Source of the DNA: Pseudomonas sp. v388
GTDB taxonomy: Bacteria; Pseudomonadota; Gammaproteobacteria; Pseudomonadales; Pseudomonadaceae
NCBI RefSeq assembly: GCF_003935425.1
Contig: NZ_RHQN01000001.1
Coordinates: 682,001 to 746,000 of the forward strand
DNA: 64,000 nt
Reading direction: 5' to 3'
Shown here: positions 17,161 to 24,752 of the stretch, one piece after another
Layout of the letters: the number at the start of each line of letters is the position of its first letter
Position numbering within the stretch: position 1 is the first letter of the stretch
Translations under genes and position numbers: made by a program
The notes under the pieces: model-generated
Seen by the model: only the letters and a program-made list of their open reading frames with translations
The model's database searches: none
What the model was told of the DNA's origin: nothing

Positions 17161-19326
17161 TTGCAGCAGAACGTTTCTTTCCAGCGCTCACCATTGTGCA
17201 TCTTCGGCCTGAGCGCGGCCCTCGCCTGCACTGCGGCAGGTGTTGCGCAGGCGCAGACACAAACCGCCGACGGCACGCTTAACCTTGCCACTATCGATGT
17301 GCAAAGCACCTCGGCCACGCCGACCGAGCTGGCCCATGACGCGCTGCATCAGGTAGCGGGAGCCGGCAACCTCGTGGACATGGGCCGCGTCACTCAGGGC
17401 CGCGTGGCGACCAACGAAGACGTGTTCCGCTATCAGCCGGGAATCTATGCGAAAGCGGCCAACAACGAAGGAGCGAAGATTTCCATTCGCGGCTCGGGCC
17501 TCAACCGTGCGCCGGGTTCCCACGCCTCGGGCCTGTTCGAAACCCTCGACGGACTGCCGCTGACCGGTCCCGGCGGTACGCCTTATGAACTCAAGGAAGC
17601 GCTGTGGCTGGACCATGTGGAAGTGCTGCGCGGTGCCAACGGCTTCGAGCGCGGCTCGCTGGCCCTGGGCGGCGCGGTGAACTACGTCACCCACACCGGC
17701 TATGACGCGCCGCGCCTGCGACTGCGCTACGAAGTCGGCAGCCATGGCTACGCCAAACGCGAAATCAGCTCCGGCCAGGTGCTGGGTGACCTGGATTACT
17801 ACCTGAGCCTGACCGATTCCAACTACGATGGTTTCCAGGACCAGAGCGCCGGCGGCGGCAAGGGCATGGCGGCCAATGTCGGTTACCGCTTCAGCCCGAA
17901 TCTGGAGACTCGTTTCTACTTCCGCTACCGGGAAACCGATAACGACACCCCCGGCCGCCTGACACGCGAGCAGATCCGCCATGACTCGCGCAGCGCCAAC
18001 GCGCTGAATGTGGCCCGCGACTCCAAACGTCTGCAACCGGGCAGCACCTGGTTGGGCAACACCACCACGTTGTATCTGGACGACAGCTCGCGGATCGAAA
18101 CCGGGCTGGTGTATCACGACTATCCGATGGACCTGCGCGAAGGCACCAATCGCCTGAAGGTGGCCTACACCGACATCAGCGGCTCGGTGAAATACATCCG
18201 CAACGACACGCTGTTCGGCCTGCAGAGCAACACCACGCTGGGCCTGCGCACTACCAAGGGCTTGCCGAACAATGGTGGGTCCGAGTCGGTGCGAATCCCG
18301 ACCGGCAACACCGCAGGTTATGCCGTGGGCACCAAGACCCGTGACTACAGCTACCTGGGCTCGGACTCGGTGCTGCAACTGTCCAACGATCTGGAACTGG
18401 TGCCGGACCTGTGGCTGACCACAGGCATCGCGGCCATCTACACCCGTCGCGAAACCGAAGTCAGCTATCCGCAAACCAATGACCTGACCAGCACCCACGC
18501 CTGGGACTACGCTTCGCGGCTGGGCCTGCGTTATGACTTCAATCCGCAGTTGCAGGTCTATGGCAACCTGAGCCGTTCGGTTGAACCGCCGCATGCGTGG
18601 TCGATGATCTGGGGTTCGAACCGCTACTTCCCGACAGGCAGCGGCGCGGCGACCGGCCTGCAGCGCGGCGGCGTGAAACTCGACAACCAGACCGCCACCA
18701 CCCTGGAGCTGGGCGGGCGCGGCGAGGCATGGTTCGGTCAATGGGATCTGGCCTGGTATTACTCACAGGTTCGCCATGAACTGCTCAACGTGGAAACCCA
18801 GGCACAGACGGCGACCACCTCGGCAATCATCGCCGAGTCCAACGCCAGCCCGACCGTGCACCAAGGGATCGAACTGGGACTGGACAGCCCGCTGTGGGAC
18901 GGTGGCGCTGCGGGCAAGCTGGACTTGCGCCAGGCCTACACCTACAGCGATTTTCATTACCGGGATGATGATCGCTTCGGCAGCAACCGCCTGCCGGGGA
19001 TTGCCAAGCATTACTACCAGGCCGAAGTGCGCTACAGCCATCCGACCGGCCTGTATCTGGGCGTGAATACGGAACATGCGTCGAAAATGGCGGTGGACTA
19101 CGCCAACTCGTTTCATGCAGACGCCTATACGCTGTTCGGCGCTACCTTGGGCTATGCCTCACCAGACCGGCAATGGCAAACCTGGCTGGACCTGCGCAAC
19201 CTGACCAACCAGCGCTACGCCAGCACCGTCACGCCAGGCTATGACGACCGCGGCCAGGATGTCGCGCGCTCGACGCCCGGCGATGGTCGCGGGGTATATG
19301 CCGGGGTCTCGTGGAGTGTGCTCTGA
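17161..19326 (+). CDS. TonB-dependent outer membrane receptor
   Basis: A 721-residue TonB-dependent receptor. A signal peptide (ending VAQAQ) is followed by a possible TonB box (ATIDV), the plug domain (FRYQPGIYAK, ISIRGSGLNR, VEVLRGANGFERGSLALGGAVNYVT) and a long beta-barrel ending in the aromatic terminus SWSVL. No in-frame ATG sits before the signal peptide; the best start is the TTG at 17161 with GAGG at 17148-17151. Starting farther upstream would bury the signal peptide. The plug resembles FecA/siderophore-type receptors, but the ligand is not deducible. No sigma/anti-sigma pair and no obvious Fur box is seen; the convergent XRE-cupin gene is the nearest regulator. Confidence 0.87.
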   Translation: MQQNVSFQRSPLCIFGLSAALACTAAGVAQAQTQTADGTLNLATIDVQSTSATPTELAHDALHQVAGAGNLVDMGRVTQGRVATNEDVFRYQPGIYAKAANNEGAKISIRGSGLNRAPGSHASGLFETLDGLPLTGPGGTPYELKEALWLDHVEVLRGANGFERGSLALGGAVNYVTHTGYDAPRLRLRYEVGSHGYAKREISSGQVLGDLDYYLSLTDSNYDGFQDQSAGGGKGMAANVGYRFSPNLETRFYFRYRETDNDTPGRLTREQIRHDSRSANALNVARDSKRLQPGSTWLGNTTTLYLDDSSRIETGLVYHDYPMDLREGTNRLKVAYTDISGSVKYIRNDTLFGLQSNTTLGLRTTKGLPNNGGSESVRIPTGNTAGYAVGTKTRDYSYLGSDSVLQLSNDLELVPDLWLTTGIAAIYTRRETEVSYPQTNDLTSTHAWDYASRLGLRYDFNPQLQVYGNLSRSVEPPHAWSMIWGSNRYFPTGSGAATGLQRGGVKLDNQTATTLELGGRGEAWFGQWDLAWYYSQVRHELLNVETQAQTATTSAIIAESNASPTVHQGIELGLDSPLWDGGAAGKLDLRQAYTYSDFHYRDDDRFGSNRLPGIAKHYYQAEVRYSHPTGLYLGVNTEHASKMAVDYANSFHADAYTLFGATLGYASPDRQWQTWLDLRNLTNQRYASTVTPGYDDRGQDVARSTPGDGRGVYAGVSWSVL

Positions 19327-19356
19327 AGTTGATTGATTGCGGTGACAGGTACGGCC

Positions 19357-19380
19357 CCTTCGCCAGCACGCTGGCGAAGG
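19357..19380. terminator. bidirectional hairpin between receptor and XRE regulator genes
   Basis: Arms CCTTCGCCAGC (19357-19367) and GCTGGCGAAGG (19370-19380) form an 11-base-pair stem. It lies between two convergent genes. The sequence resembles the core of pseudomonad REP elements (CTGGCGAAGG), so it may be a REP half serving as terminator. There is no strong U-tract. Confidence 0.55.
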
Positions 19381-19441
19381 CAGCCTGACATGCACCCGGA
19401 GCAGTCGCCGGGAGCATGATTCAAACGTTGCCCAATCGGCG

Positions 19442-19990
19442 TCAGAAGTTGGCCGGGGTATTGGCGCTGATGATTTCCGCTTCGTCCTGGCCGACATTGC
19501 GAAAACGATGCGGCAAGGTGGTCGGGAAGTAATAGCCGTCCCCCGGCCCGAGGATATTGACCTGACCGTCGATGGTCAGCTCGATGGTTCCGCGGGTCAC
19601 CAGACCGCACTCCTCGCCTTCCCCATGCACGATCAGCTCTTCCCCGGAATCCGCACCGGGCGCGTATTGCTCGCGCAGAAAGCGCATCTGCCGTGTCGGC
19701 AAGGTCGCGCCCACCAGCAGCAGGCGTACGCCGTTGCGGCCAAGGTCAGGCTGGTCGCCGGCACGAAACACATACTGATCGCGGCCCGGTGGCTGGTCGA
19801 AAGTAAAGAAATCCGCCAGGGTCATGGGGATGCCTTCCAGCAGTTTCTTGAGCGAGCTGACCGAAGGGCTGACGCGGTTCTGTTCGATCAGGGAAATGGT
19901 CGCATTGGTCACACCACTGCGTCTGGCGAGTTCTCGCTGGGACAGCTTGTAGCTTTCGCGCACCAGCTTGAGTCGTGCTCCGGTGTCCAT
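19442..19990 (-). CDS. XRE-family regulator with cupin sensor domain
   Basis: A 182-residue repressor-type regulator. An N-terminal helix-turn-helix (LSQRELARRSGVTNATISLIEQ, residues ~17-38) is joined to a C-terminal cupin (EECGLVTRGTIELTIDG and GDGYYFPTTLPHRFRN). This architecture is that of PuuR-type regulators of amine and amino acid metabolism. No amine catabolic gene is nearby, so its target is likely elsewhere or the convergent receptor gene. The ATG is at 19990. Confidence 0.87.
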   Translation of the reverse strand: MDTGARLKLVRESYKLSQRELARRSGVTNATISLIEQNRVSPSVSSLKKLLEGIPMTLADFFTFDQPPGRDQYVFRAGDQPDLGRNGVRLLLVGATLPTRQMRFLREQYAPGADSGEELIVHGEGEECGLVTRGTIELTIDGQVNILGPGDGYYFPTTLPHRFRNVGQDEAEIISANTPANF

Positions 19991-20131
19991 AGTGACCCTT
20001 TGCTAAGAGTGTCCGAAATACCCGCAAGACCGTGCCTGGGGGCGTGAAGGCCGGGTATTAAATCACGTTTGGTCTGTCGGCTCAGCAGATCGTCTGATGC
20101 GGATATTCATTATCAGGGGGGCTGATCGTTT

Positions 20132-20156
20132 GGGTCCGGCCCTTACGGCCGGAACC
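20132..20156. repeat. collapsed copy of the palindromic unit
   Basis: GGGTCCGGCCCTTACGG followed by CCGGAACC: the left outer arm joined directly to the right outer arm, with none of the ~500-base interior. Flanks on both sides (CTGATCGTTTGG before, CAATGACCCAACAACGCGG after) are the same as those of the full units, so this is an empty or deleted version of the same locus type. Confidence 0.8.
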
Positions 20157-20235
20157 CAATGACCCAACAACGCGGTAACGGATATGCCTCCAAACCCAGC
20201 GGCGCCGACACGCTCAGACCTGCGGCCGACACACT

Positions 20236-20262
20236 TGTAGGAGCCGGCTTGCTGGCGAAGGC
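20236..20262 (+). repeat. Pseudomonas REP-like element
   Basis: TGTAGGAGCCGGCTTGCTGG followed by CGAAGGC, a form common in Pseudomonas intergenic regions. It sits in the first spacer. The second spacer keeps only the CTTGCTGGCGAAGGC part, and the third has a degenerate version. Confidence 0.75.
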
Positions 20263-20310
20263 GGCCTTACGGTTTAGGGACATATCCATTATCAGGTTGC
20301 CTGATCGTTT

Positions 20311-20840
20311 GGTTCCGGCCCTTACGGCCGGGTCACTTTCCTTTCGGGGAAAGTAACCAAAGCCACTGCTCCTGGTTTGGCCCCGCCTGCCGGCGGGGTT
20401 CCCTCACTGCGGTGCCGCTCTACCGGGCCGCGCTGAAAGGGCCGTCCCGGCCCGCAGCGCTGGCTCGGCATCCTTGCCTCGCTCCCCGGTTCCGCGACAC
20501 CTCCGTTCGGCCTGCAACCAAGTCGCGATGGGCGGCGCCTGGGAGATTTGTGGAGAAGAGCAAAGCAAAAGCTTTTTGCTTTTTGCTTTTTGCTTTTAAA
20601 CCACGATGGTCCAGTCACCGCCGTACGCGACGTGTGGAGGCCGAGTGGAGGCGTTGCGCAGGGGGAAACGAGGCAGGGAGGCCGAGTGAGTGCTGCGGGC
20701 CGGGACGGCCCTTTGCAGCACGGCCCCCGGAGCAATGCCGGAGCGAGGGAACCCCGCCGACAGGCGGGGCCGGAACCAGGAGCAATGCCTTTGCTTACTT
20801 TGGGCGAAACCAAAGTAAGCCGGCCGTCAGGGCCGGAACC
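20311..20840. repeat. full palindromic unit 1 (530 bases)
   Basis: Left end GGTTCCGGCCCTTACGGCC and right end GGCCGTCAGGGCCGGAACC are inverted repeats (one change). Each arm is about 240 bases and pairs with the other almost throughout: both contain, in mirrored order, a small hairpin, a CTGCTCCTGGTT-type block, a CCCCGCC...GGCGGGG stem and an AAGGGCCGTCCCGGCCC block. The apex holds AGCAAAGCAAAAGC followed by TTTTTGC heptamers (three at 20573-20593). Confidence 0.85.
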
Positions 20841-20980
20841 CAATGACCCAACAACGCGGTAACGGATATGCCCCCAAACCCATCGGCGCCGACAAGCTCG
20901 GATCTGCGGCCGGCACACTTGCTGGCGAAGGCGACCTTACGGTTTAGGGGCATATCCATTGTCAGGGTGCCTGATCGTTT

Positions 20981-21503
20981 GGTTCCGGCCCTTACGGCCG
21001 GGTTACTTTCCTTTCGGGGAAAGTAACCAAAGCCACTGCTCCTGGTTTGGCCCCGCCTGTCGGCGGGGTTCCCTCACTGCGGTGCCGCTCCACCGGGCCG
21101 CGCTGAAAGGGCCGTCCCGGCCCACAGCGCTGGCTCGGCATCCCTGCCTCGCTCCCCGGTTCCGCGACACCTTCGTTCGGCCTGCACCCAAGTCGCGATG
21201 GGCGGCGCCTGGAAGATTTGTGGAGAAGAGCAAAGCAAAAGCTTTTTGCTTTTTGCTTTTAAACCACGATGGTCCAGTCACCGCCGAACGCGACGTGTGG
21301 AGGCTGAGTGGAGGCGTTGCGCAGGGGGAAACGAGGCATGGAGGCCGAGTGAGTGCTGCGGGCCGGGACGGCCCTTTGCAGCACGGCCCCCGGAGCAATG
21401 CCGGAGCGAGGGAACCCCGCCGACAGGCGGGGCCGGAACCAGGAGCAATGGTTTCCCCCCCTTTTGCCGAAACAAAAGGGGGCCGGCCGTAAGGGCCGGA
21501 ACC
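20981..21503. repeat. full palindromic unit 2 (523 bases)
   Basis: Same design as unit 1, 670 bases downstream. It is shorter by exactly one TTTTTGC heptamer at the apex (21241-21260 versus 20571-20597). The small hairpin in its right arm has a different stem sequence (CCCCCCTTTTG/CAAAAGGGGG) from unit 1 (GCTTACTTTGG/CCAAAGTAAGC) but keeps pairing and a CGAAA loop. Confidence 0.85.
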
Positions 21504-21848
21504 CAGTGACCCAACAACGCGGTAACGGATATGCCCCAAACCCAACGGCGCCGACACGCTCGAATCTGCGGCCGACGCACTTGAAGCAGGAGCCAACTTG
21601 CTGGGGGAAGGCGGCCTTGCGGTATGGGGACCTATCCATTGTCAGGGCGTTTGGTCCTGCGGTTCCGACCTAACACTCTGGTATTGAATATCCCCGAACA
21701 ACAGACCGCAGCCCAGTGGCTCCTAAAAACAACGAAACCTCCCGATGCCACGACCGACCAGCCGCCCACCACGAACCGGACTCGACACACCCCGAACGTT
21801 CGGGCTCAATGTACAGTCCTATGCCAGGTCCGGCTTCGAGGCAATACG

Positions 21849-22406
21849 ATGGTTCTCAATACACTGGTGTTCCTGGCCACCCTGGCAGGGATGGAAGGTT
21901 TCGCCTGGTTCGCCCACAAATACATCATGCACGGCTGGGGCTGGGGATGGCATCGTTCCCACCATGAGCCGCGCACCGGTTGGTTCGAGAAGAACGACTT
22001 GTACGCCGTGGTCTTCGCCGGGGTTGCGATCGTATTGATCGCCCTGGGCAATCAAGGCATGAACCCGCTGGAATGGATCGGCGCGGGCATGACCGCCTAC
22101 GGTTTTCTGTACTTCCTGGCCCACGACGGCCTGGTGCACCGCCGTTGGCCGCTGCGCTACGTACCCCGCAGCGGCTACCTCAAGCGGCTCTATCAGGCGC
22201 ACCTGATGCATCATGCCGTGGAAGGCAAGGAACGCTGCGTGTCGTTCGGCTTTCTCTATGCGCCGTCCACCGCCCGGCTCAAGGCGCAGTTGCGGGCGAT
22301 GCATGAAGGGCCGCTGCGCAAGTCCGATCAGGCCGCTGCCACAGAGCCGGGTCCCTCGCCGGCCAGCGCCGACCGCGAGAAGCCAGAGAGCGCCATGCAC
22401 CCTTGA
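21849..22406 (+). CDS. crtZ: beta-carotene 3-hydroxylase
   Basis: A 185-residue membrane di-iron hydroxylase converting beta-carotene to zeaxanthin. The His clusters of the family are all visible: FAHKYIMHGWGWGWHRSHHEPR, HDGLVHRRWP and HLMHHAVEGKE. Hydrophobic helices lie at residues ~3-20, ~50-70 and ~78-95. The start is the ATG at 21849; the frame is open upstream but lacks family resemblance. It converges with crtB and the two coding regions overlap by 128 bases at their 3' ends. The low-complexity tail after ~residue 160 is longer than in many CrtZ. Confidence 0.93.
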   Translation: MVLNTLVFLATLAGMEGFAWFAHKYIMHGWGWGWHRSHHEPRTGWFEKNDLYAVVFAGVAIVLIALGNQGMNPLEWIGAGMTAYGFLYFLAHDGLVHRRWPLRYVPRSGYLKRLYQAHLMHHAVEGKERCVSFGFLYAPSTARLKAQLRAMHEGPLRKSDQAAATEPGPSPASADREKPESAMHP

Positions 22407-23265
22407 CCACCAGGCGCAGTTTATCGGCCTTGGACGTCGACACTCGTTCATCCCAGGCCGCAGCACCCGCCGCTTGCACTTTCACTCCGATTTCCCGATA
22501 GACACCGCTGGCGGTCGCGACCGCCCAGCCTGAACGCCACGGCAAGGCGCCGATCCCCGCCTCGGCGCTTTGGTAGAACGGTTCGGCCAGCTGCACCAGA
22601 CGGCTGGCCAGCACTGCCAGCGCCGGCCGGAACGCAGGTTCGGTCATGCGTTCACGAGCGATGTCCAGTTCAGTAAGCCACTCCTGCGGCAGATAACAGC
22701 GCCCGATCGCGGCGTCTTCGACGATGTCCCTGGCAATATTCGTCAACTGGAACGCCATGCCCAGGTCACAGGCGCGATCCAGCGTCTGCTCGTCCTGCAC
22801 GCCCATGACTTGAGCCATCATCAGGCCGACCACGCCTGCCACGTGATAGCAGTATTCGAACAGGTCCTCGAGTCGCAGGTACTGGCGATCCTCCACATCC
22901 ATGGCGAATCCGGCCAGGTGATCCAGCGCGTAGACCTGGCGCAGGTCATGGCGGCGCACCACATCCTGAAAGGCGGCGAACGCGGGCGTGGTGGCCGGTT
23001 GACCGGCGTATACGGCGTGGGTCTGGTCAATCAGCCCGGCCAGGCGAACGCGCACTTCTGCAGGGCTGACCGGCGCCGCATCGCGTCCGCCTTCCTGGCC
23101 GTCGATCACGTCATCGCAATGGCGACACCATGCATAGAGCATCACCGCACTACGACGTGTCTCGGGGTCGAACAGCCGTGAGGCGGCGGCGAAGCTTTTC
23201 GAACCCACAGTGATGCTGTTCACTGCATGATCCATCAACGCTTGGTCTTGATTCTCAACCGTCAC
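22279..23265 (-). CDS. crtB: phytoene synthase
   Basis: A 328-residue enzyme condensing two geranylgeranyl diphosphates to phytoene. Both aspartate-rich motifs are present (WCRHCDDVIDG near residue 52 and FQLTNIARDIVEDA near 190), along with CYLPQEWL and RVSTSKADKLRLV near the end. The start is a GTG at 23265 overlapping the crtI stop (GTGA). After the family-typical ending ALWQRP, about 20 extra residues run antisense into crtZ; this C-terminal extension has no known role and may simply reflect loss of an earlier stop. Confidence 0.93.
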   Translation of the reverse strand: MTVENQDQALMDHAVNSITVGSKSFAAASRLFDPETRRSAVMLYAWCRHCDDVIDGQEGGRDAAPVSPAEVRVRLAGLIDQTHAVYAGQPATTPAFAAFQDVVRRHDLRQVYALDHLAGFAMDVEDRQYLRLEDLFEYCYHVAGVVGLMMAQVMGVQDEQTLDRACDLGMAFQLTNIARDIVEDAAIGRCYLPQEWLTELDIARERMTEPAFRPALAVLASRLVQLAEPFYQSAEAGIGALPWRSGWAVATASGVYREIGVKVQAAGAAAWDERVSTSKADKLRLVVKGAWRSLASRGRRWPARDPALWQRPDRTCAAALHASPATAP

Positions 23266-24752
23266 GACTGCATGTCCTCCAGCATCAAGCCTGCGGTGGC
23301 CTTGGCCGAACCAATCACTCCCGGAACGCCTGCGCCCGGATGGGTGCCCGCGCCCACCAGATAGACATTGTTCAACTGCGCATCCCGGTTGTGCGGGCGG
23401 AACCAGGCGCTCTGTTGCAAGACCGGTTCCAGGGAAAACGCCGAACCCAGGTATGCGTTCAGTTCGTCACGGAAATCATGGGGCGTGAAGATCCGGCAGG
23501 TGACCAGATCTTCACGCAGCCCCGGCATATAGTGTTCTTCCAGATAATCGAAGATCTTGTCCCGGTAACGCGGGCCTTCGACCGCCCAGTCGATATCCGC
23601 GTTACCCAGGTGCGGCACCGGCGACAGCACGTAGTGGCTGGAGCAGCCAGGCGGCGCCAGGCTGGGGTCGGTGACGCAGGGCGCGTGCAGGTACAGGGAA
23701 AAATCCTCAGCCAGGGTCTGGCCCTTGAAGATTTCCTGGATCAGCTCGCGATAACGGTTACCGAAGCACACCGTGTGGTGTTGCAGCTGCGGTTGCGGAC
23801 GCTTGAGGCCGAAGTGAATGACGAACAGCGAGTTGCTGAAGCGCTTGCCCTTGAGGCGCGTGCTTTCATGCTGGCCGCGAGCATGGCCGCCCAGCAGGTC
23901 GCCGTAGGTGTGCACCACGTCGGCGTTGGACGCCACGCTGTCCACTGTCCAGCGCCGGCCGTCGCGCAGCATTACCGCCGTGGCCCGGTCGGCGACCACT
24001 TCGATATTGGCGACTTCGGCGTTCAGCTCCAGCCGGCCGCCCAGGTCCTGGAACAGCCTGACCATGCCCTGCACCAGCGCGCCGGTGCCGCCTTTGGGAA
24101 ACCATACCCCCCATTGCCGCTCCAGCGCGTGGATCAAGGTGTAGATGGACGACGTGGCGAATGGATTGCCGCCCACCAGCAGCGAATGGAAAGAGAACGC
24201 CTGGCGCAGTTTGTCGTGCTCGATAAAGCTCGACACCATCGAATACACGTTGCGCCATGCCTGCAAACGCGCCAGTTGCGGGCCTGCACGAACCATGTCG
24301 CGAAACGACAGGAACGGCACTGCACCCAGTTTCAGGTAGCCTTCGCGAAACACTGCCTGGGAATAGGCGAGAAATTTCTGATAGCCCAGCACATCCTTGG
24401 GGTTCAGCGCATGAATCTGGCGGTCCAGTTCGGCCTGATCGTTGGCGTAATCGAACCGGGTGCCGTCCTCCCACGCCAGGCGGTAGAACGGTGCCACCGG
24501 CAGCAGTTCGACATAGTCGGCCATGGGCTTGCCGGCCAGCGCGAACAGTTCTTCGATGGCGCTGGGGTCGGTGATCACGGTCGGGCCGGCGTCGAAGGTG
24601 AAGCCCTGATCCTGATACACATAGGCGCGGCCGCCCGGCTTGTCGCGCTTTTCCAGCAAGGTGGTCTGGATGCCGCTGGCCTGCAGCCGGATCGCCAGCG
24701 CCAGGCCACCAAAGCCTGCGCCAATCACAACTGCTGTTTTCGGTGAAGTCAT
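23262..24752 (-). CDS. crtI: phytoene desaturase (lycopene-forming)
   Basis: A 496-residue FAD-dependent desaturase that introduces four double bonds into phytoene to give lycopene. The N-terminal dinucleotide motif VVIGAGFGGLALAIRL and LLEKRDKPGGRAY, and the C-terminal bacterial-desaturase signature (NVYLVGAGTHPGAGVPGV) are intact. The start is the ATG at 24752, overlapping the crtY stop by 4 bases. The frame remains open upstream only because crtY lies there in another frame. Confidence 0.94.
   Translation of the reverse strand: MTSPKTAVVIGAGFGGLALAIRLQASGIQTTLLEKRDKPGGRAYVYQDQGFTFDAGPTVITDPSAIEELFALAGKPMADYVELLPVAPFYRLAWEDGTRFDYANDQAELDRQIHALNPKDVLGYQKFLAYSQAVFREGYLKLGAVPFLSFRDMVRAGPQLARLQAWRNVYSMVSSFIEHDKLRQAFSFHSLLVGGNPFATSSIYTLIHALERQWGVWFPKGGTGALVQGMVRLFQDLGGRLELNAEVANIEVVADRATAVMLRDGRRWTVDSVASNADVVHTYGDLLGGHARGQHESTRLKGKRFSNSLFVIHFGLKRPQPQLQHHTVCFGNRYRELIQEIFKGQTLAEDFSLYLHAPCVTDPSLAPPGCSSHYVLSPVPHLGNADIDWAVEGPRYRDKIFDYLEEHYMPGLREDLVTCRIFTPHDFRDELNAYLGSAFSLEPVLQQSAWFRPHNRDAQLNNVYLVGAGTHPGAGVPGVIGSAKATAGLMLEDMQS

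Larger units (their letters stand above)
20085..21680. repeat. array of long nested palindromes (non-coding)
   Basis: This ~1.6 kb stretch between the XRE regulator and crtZ has no credible gene. It alternates two module types. Module A (full copies 20311-20840 and 20981-21503; collapsed copy 20132-20156) is bounded by inverted repeats GGTTCCGGCCCTTACGGCC / GGCCGTAAGGGCCGGAACC. Module B is a 140-155 base spacer that itself begins GGATATGCC and ends with its complement (arms 20864-20880 and 20941-20957, one mismatch in 17). The downstream end decays at about 21650-21680. Open frames inside are repeats of one another read in several frames. Confidence 0.85.

Noticed and set aside
20236-20262. 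REP-like element as an integration attachment site
   Set aside because: It matches the common dispersed Pseudomonas REP type and is not flanked by an integrase gene or paired with a distal direct repeat.
20322-21596. Several ~100-200 codon frames in the palindrome array, some similar to each other
   Set aside because: Their similarity comes from the DNA repeat. Related sequence is open in several frames on both strands, none has a ribosome-binding site or domain, and the length changes by a frame-shifting heptamer.
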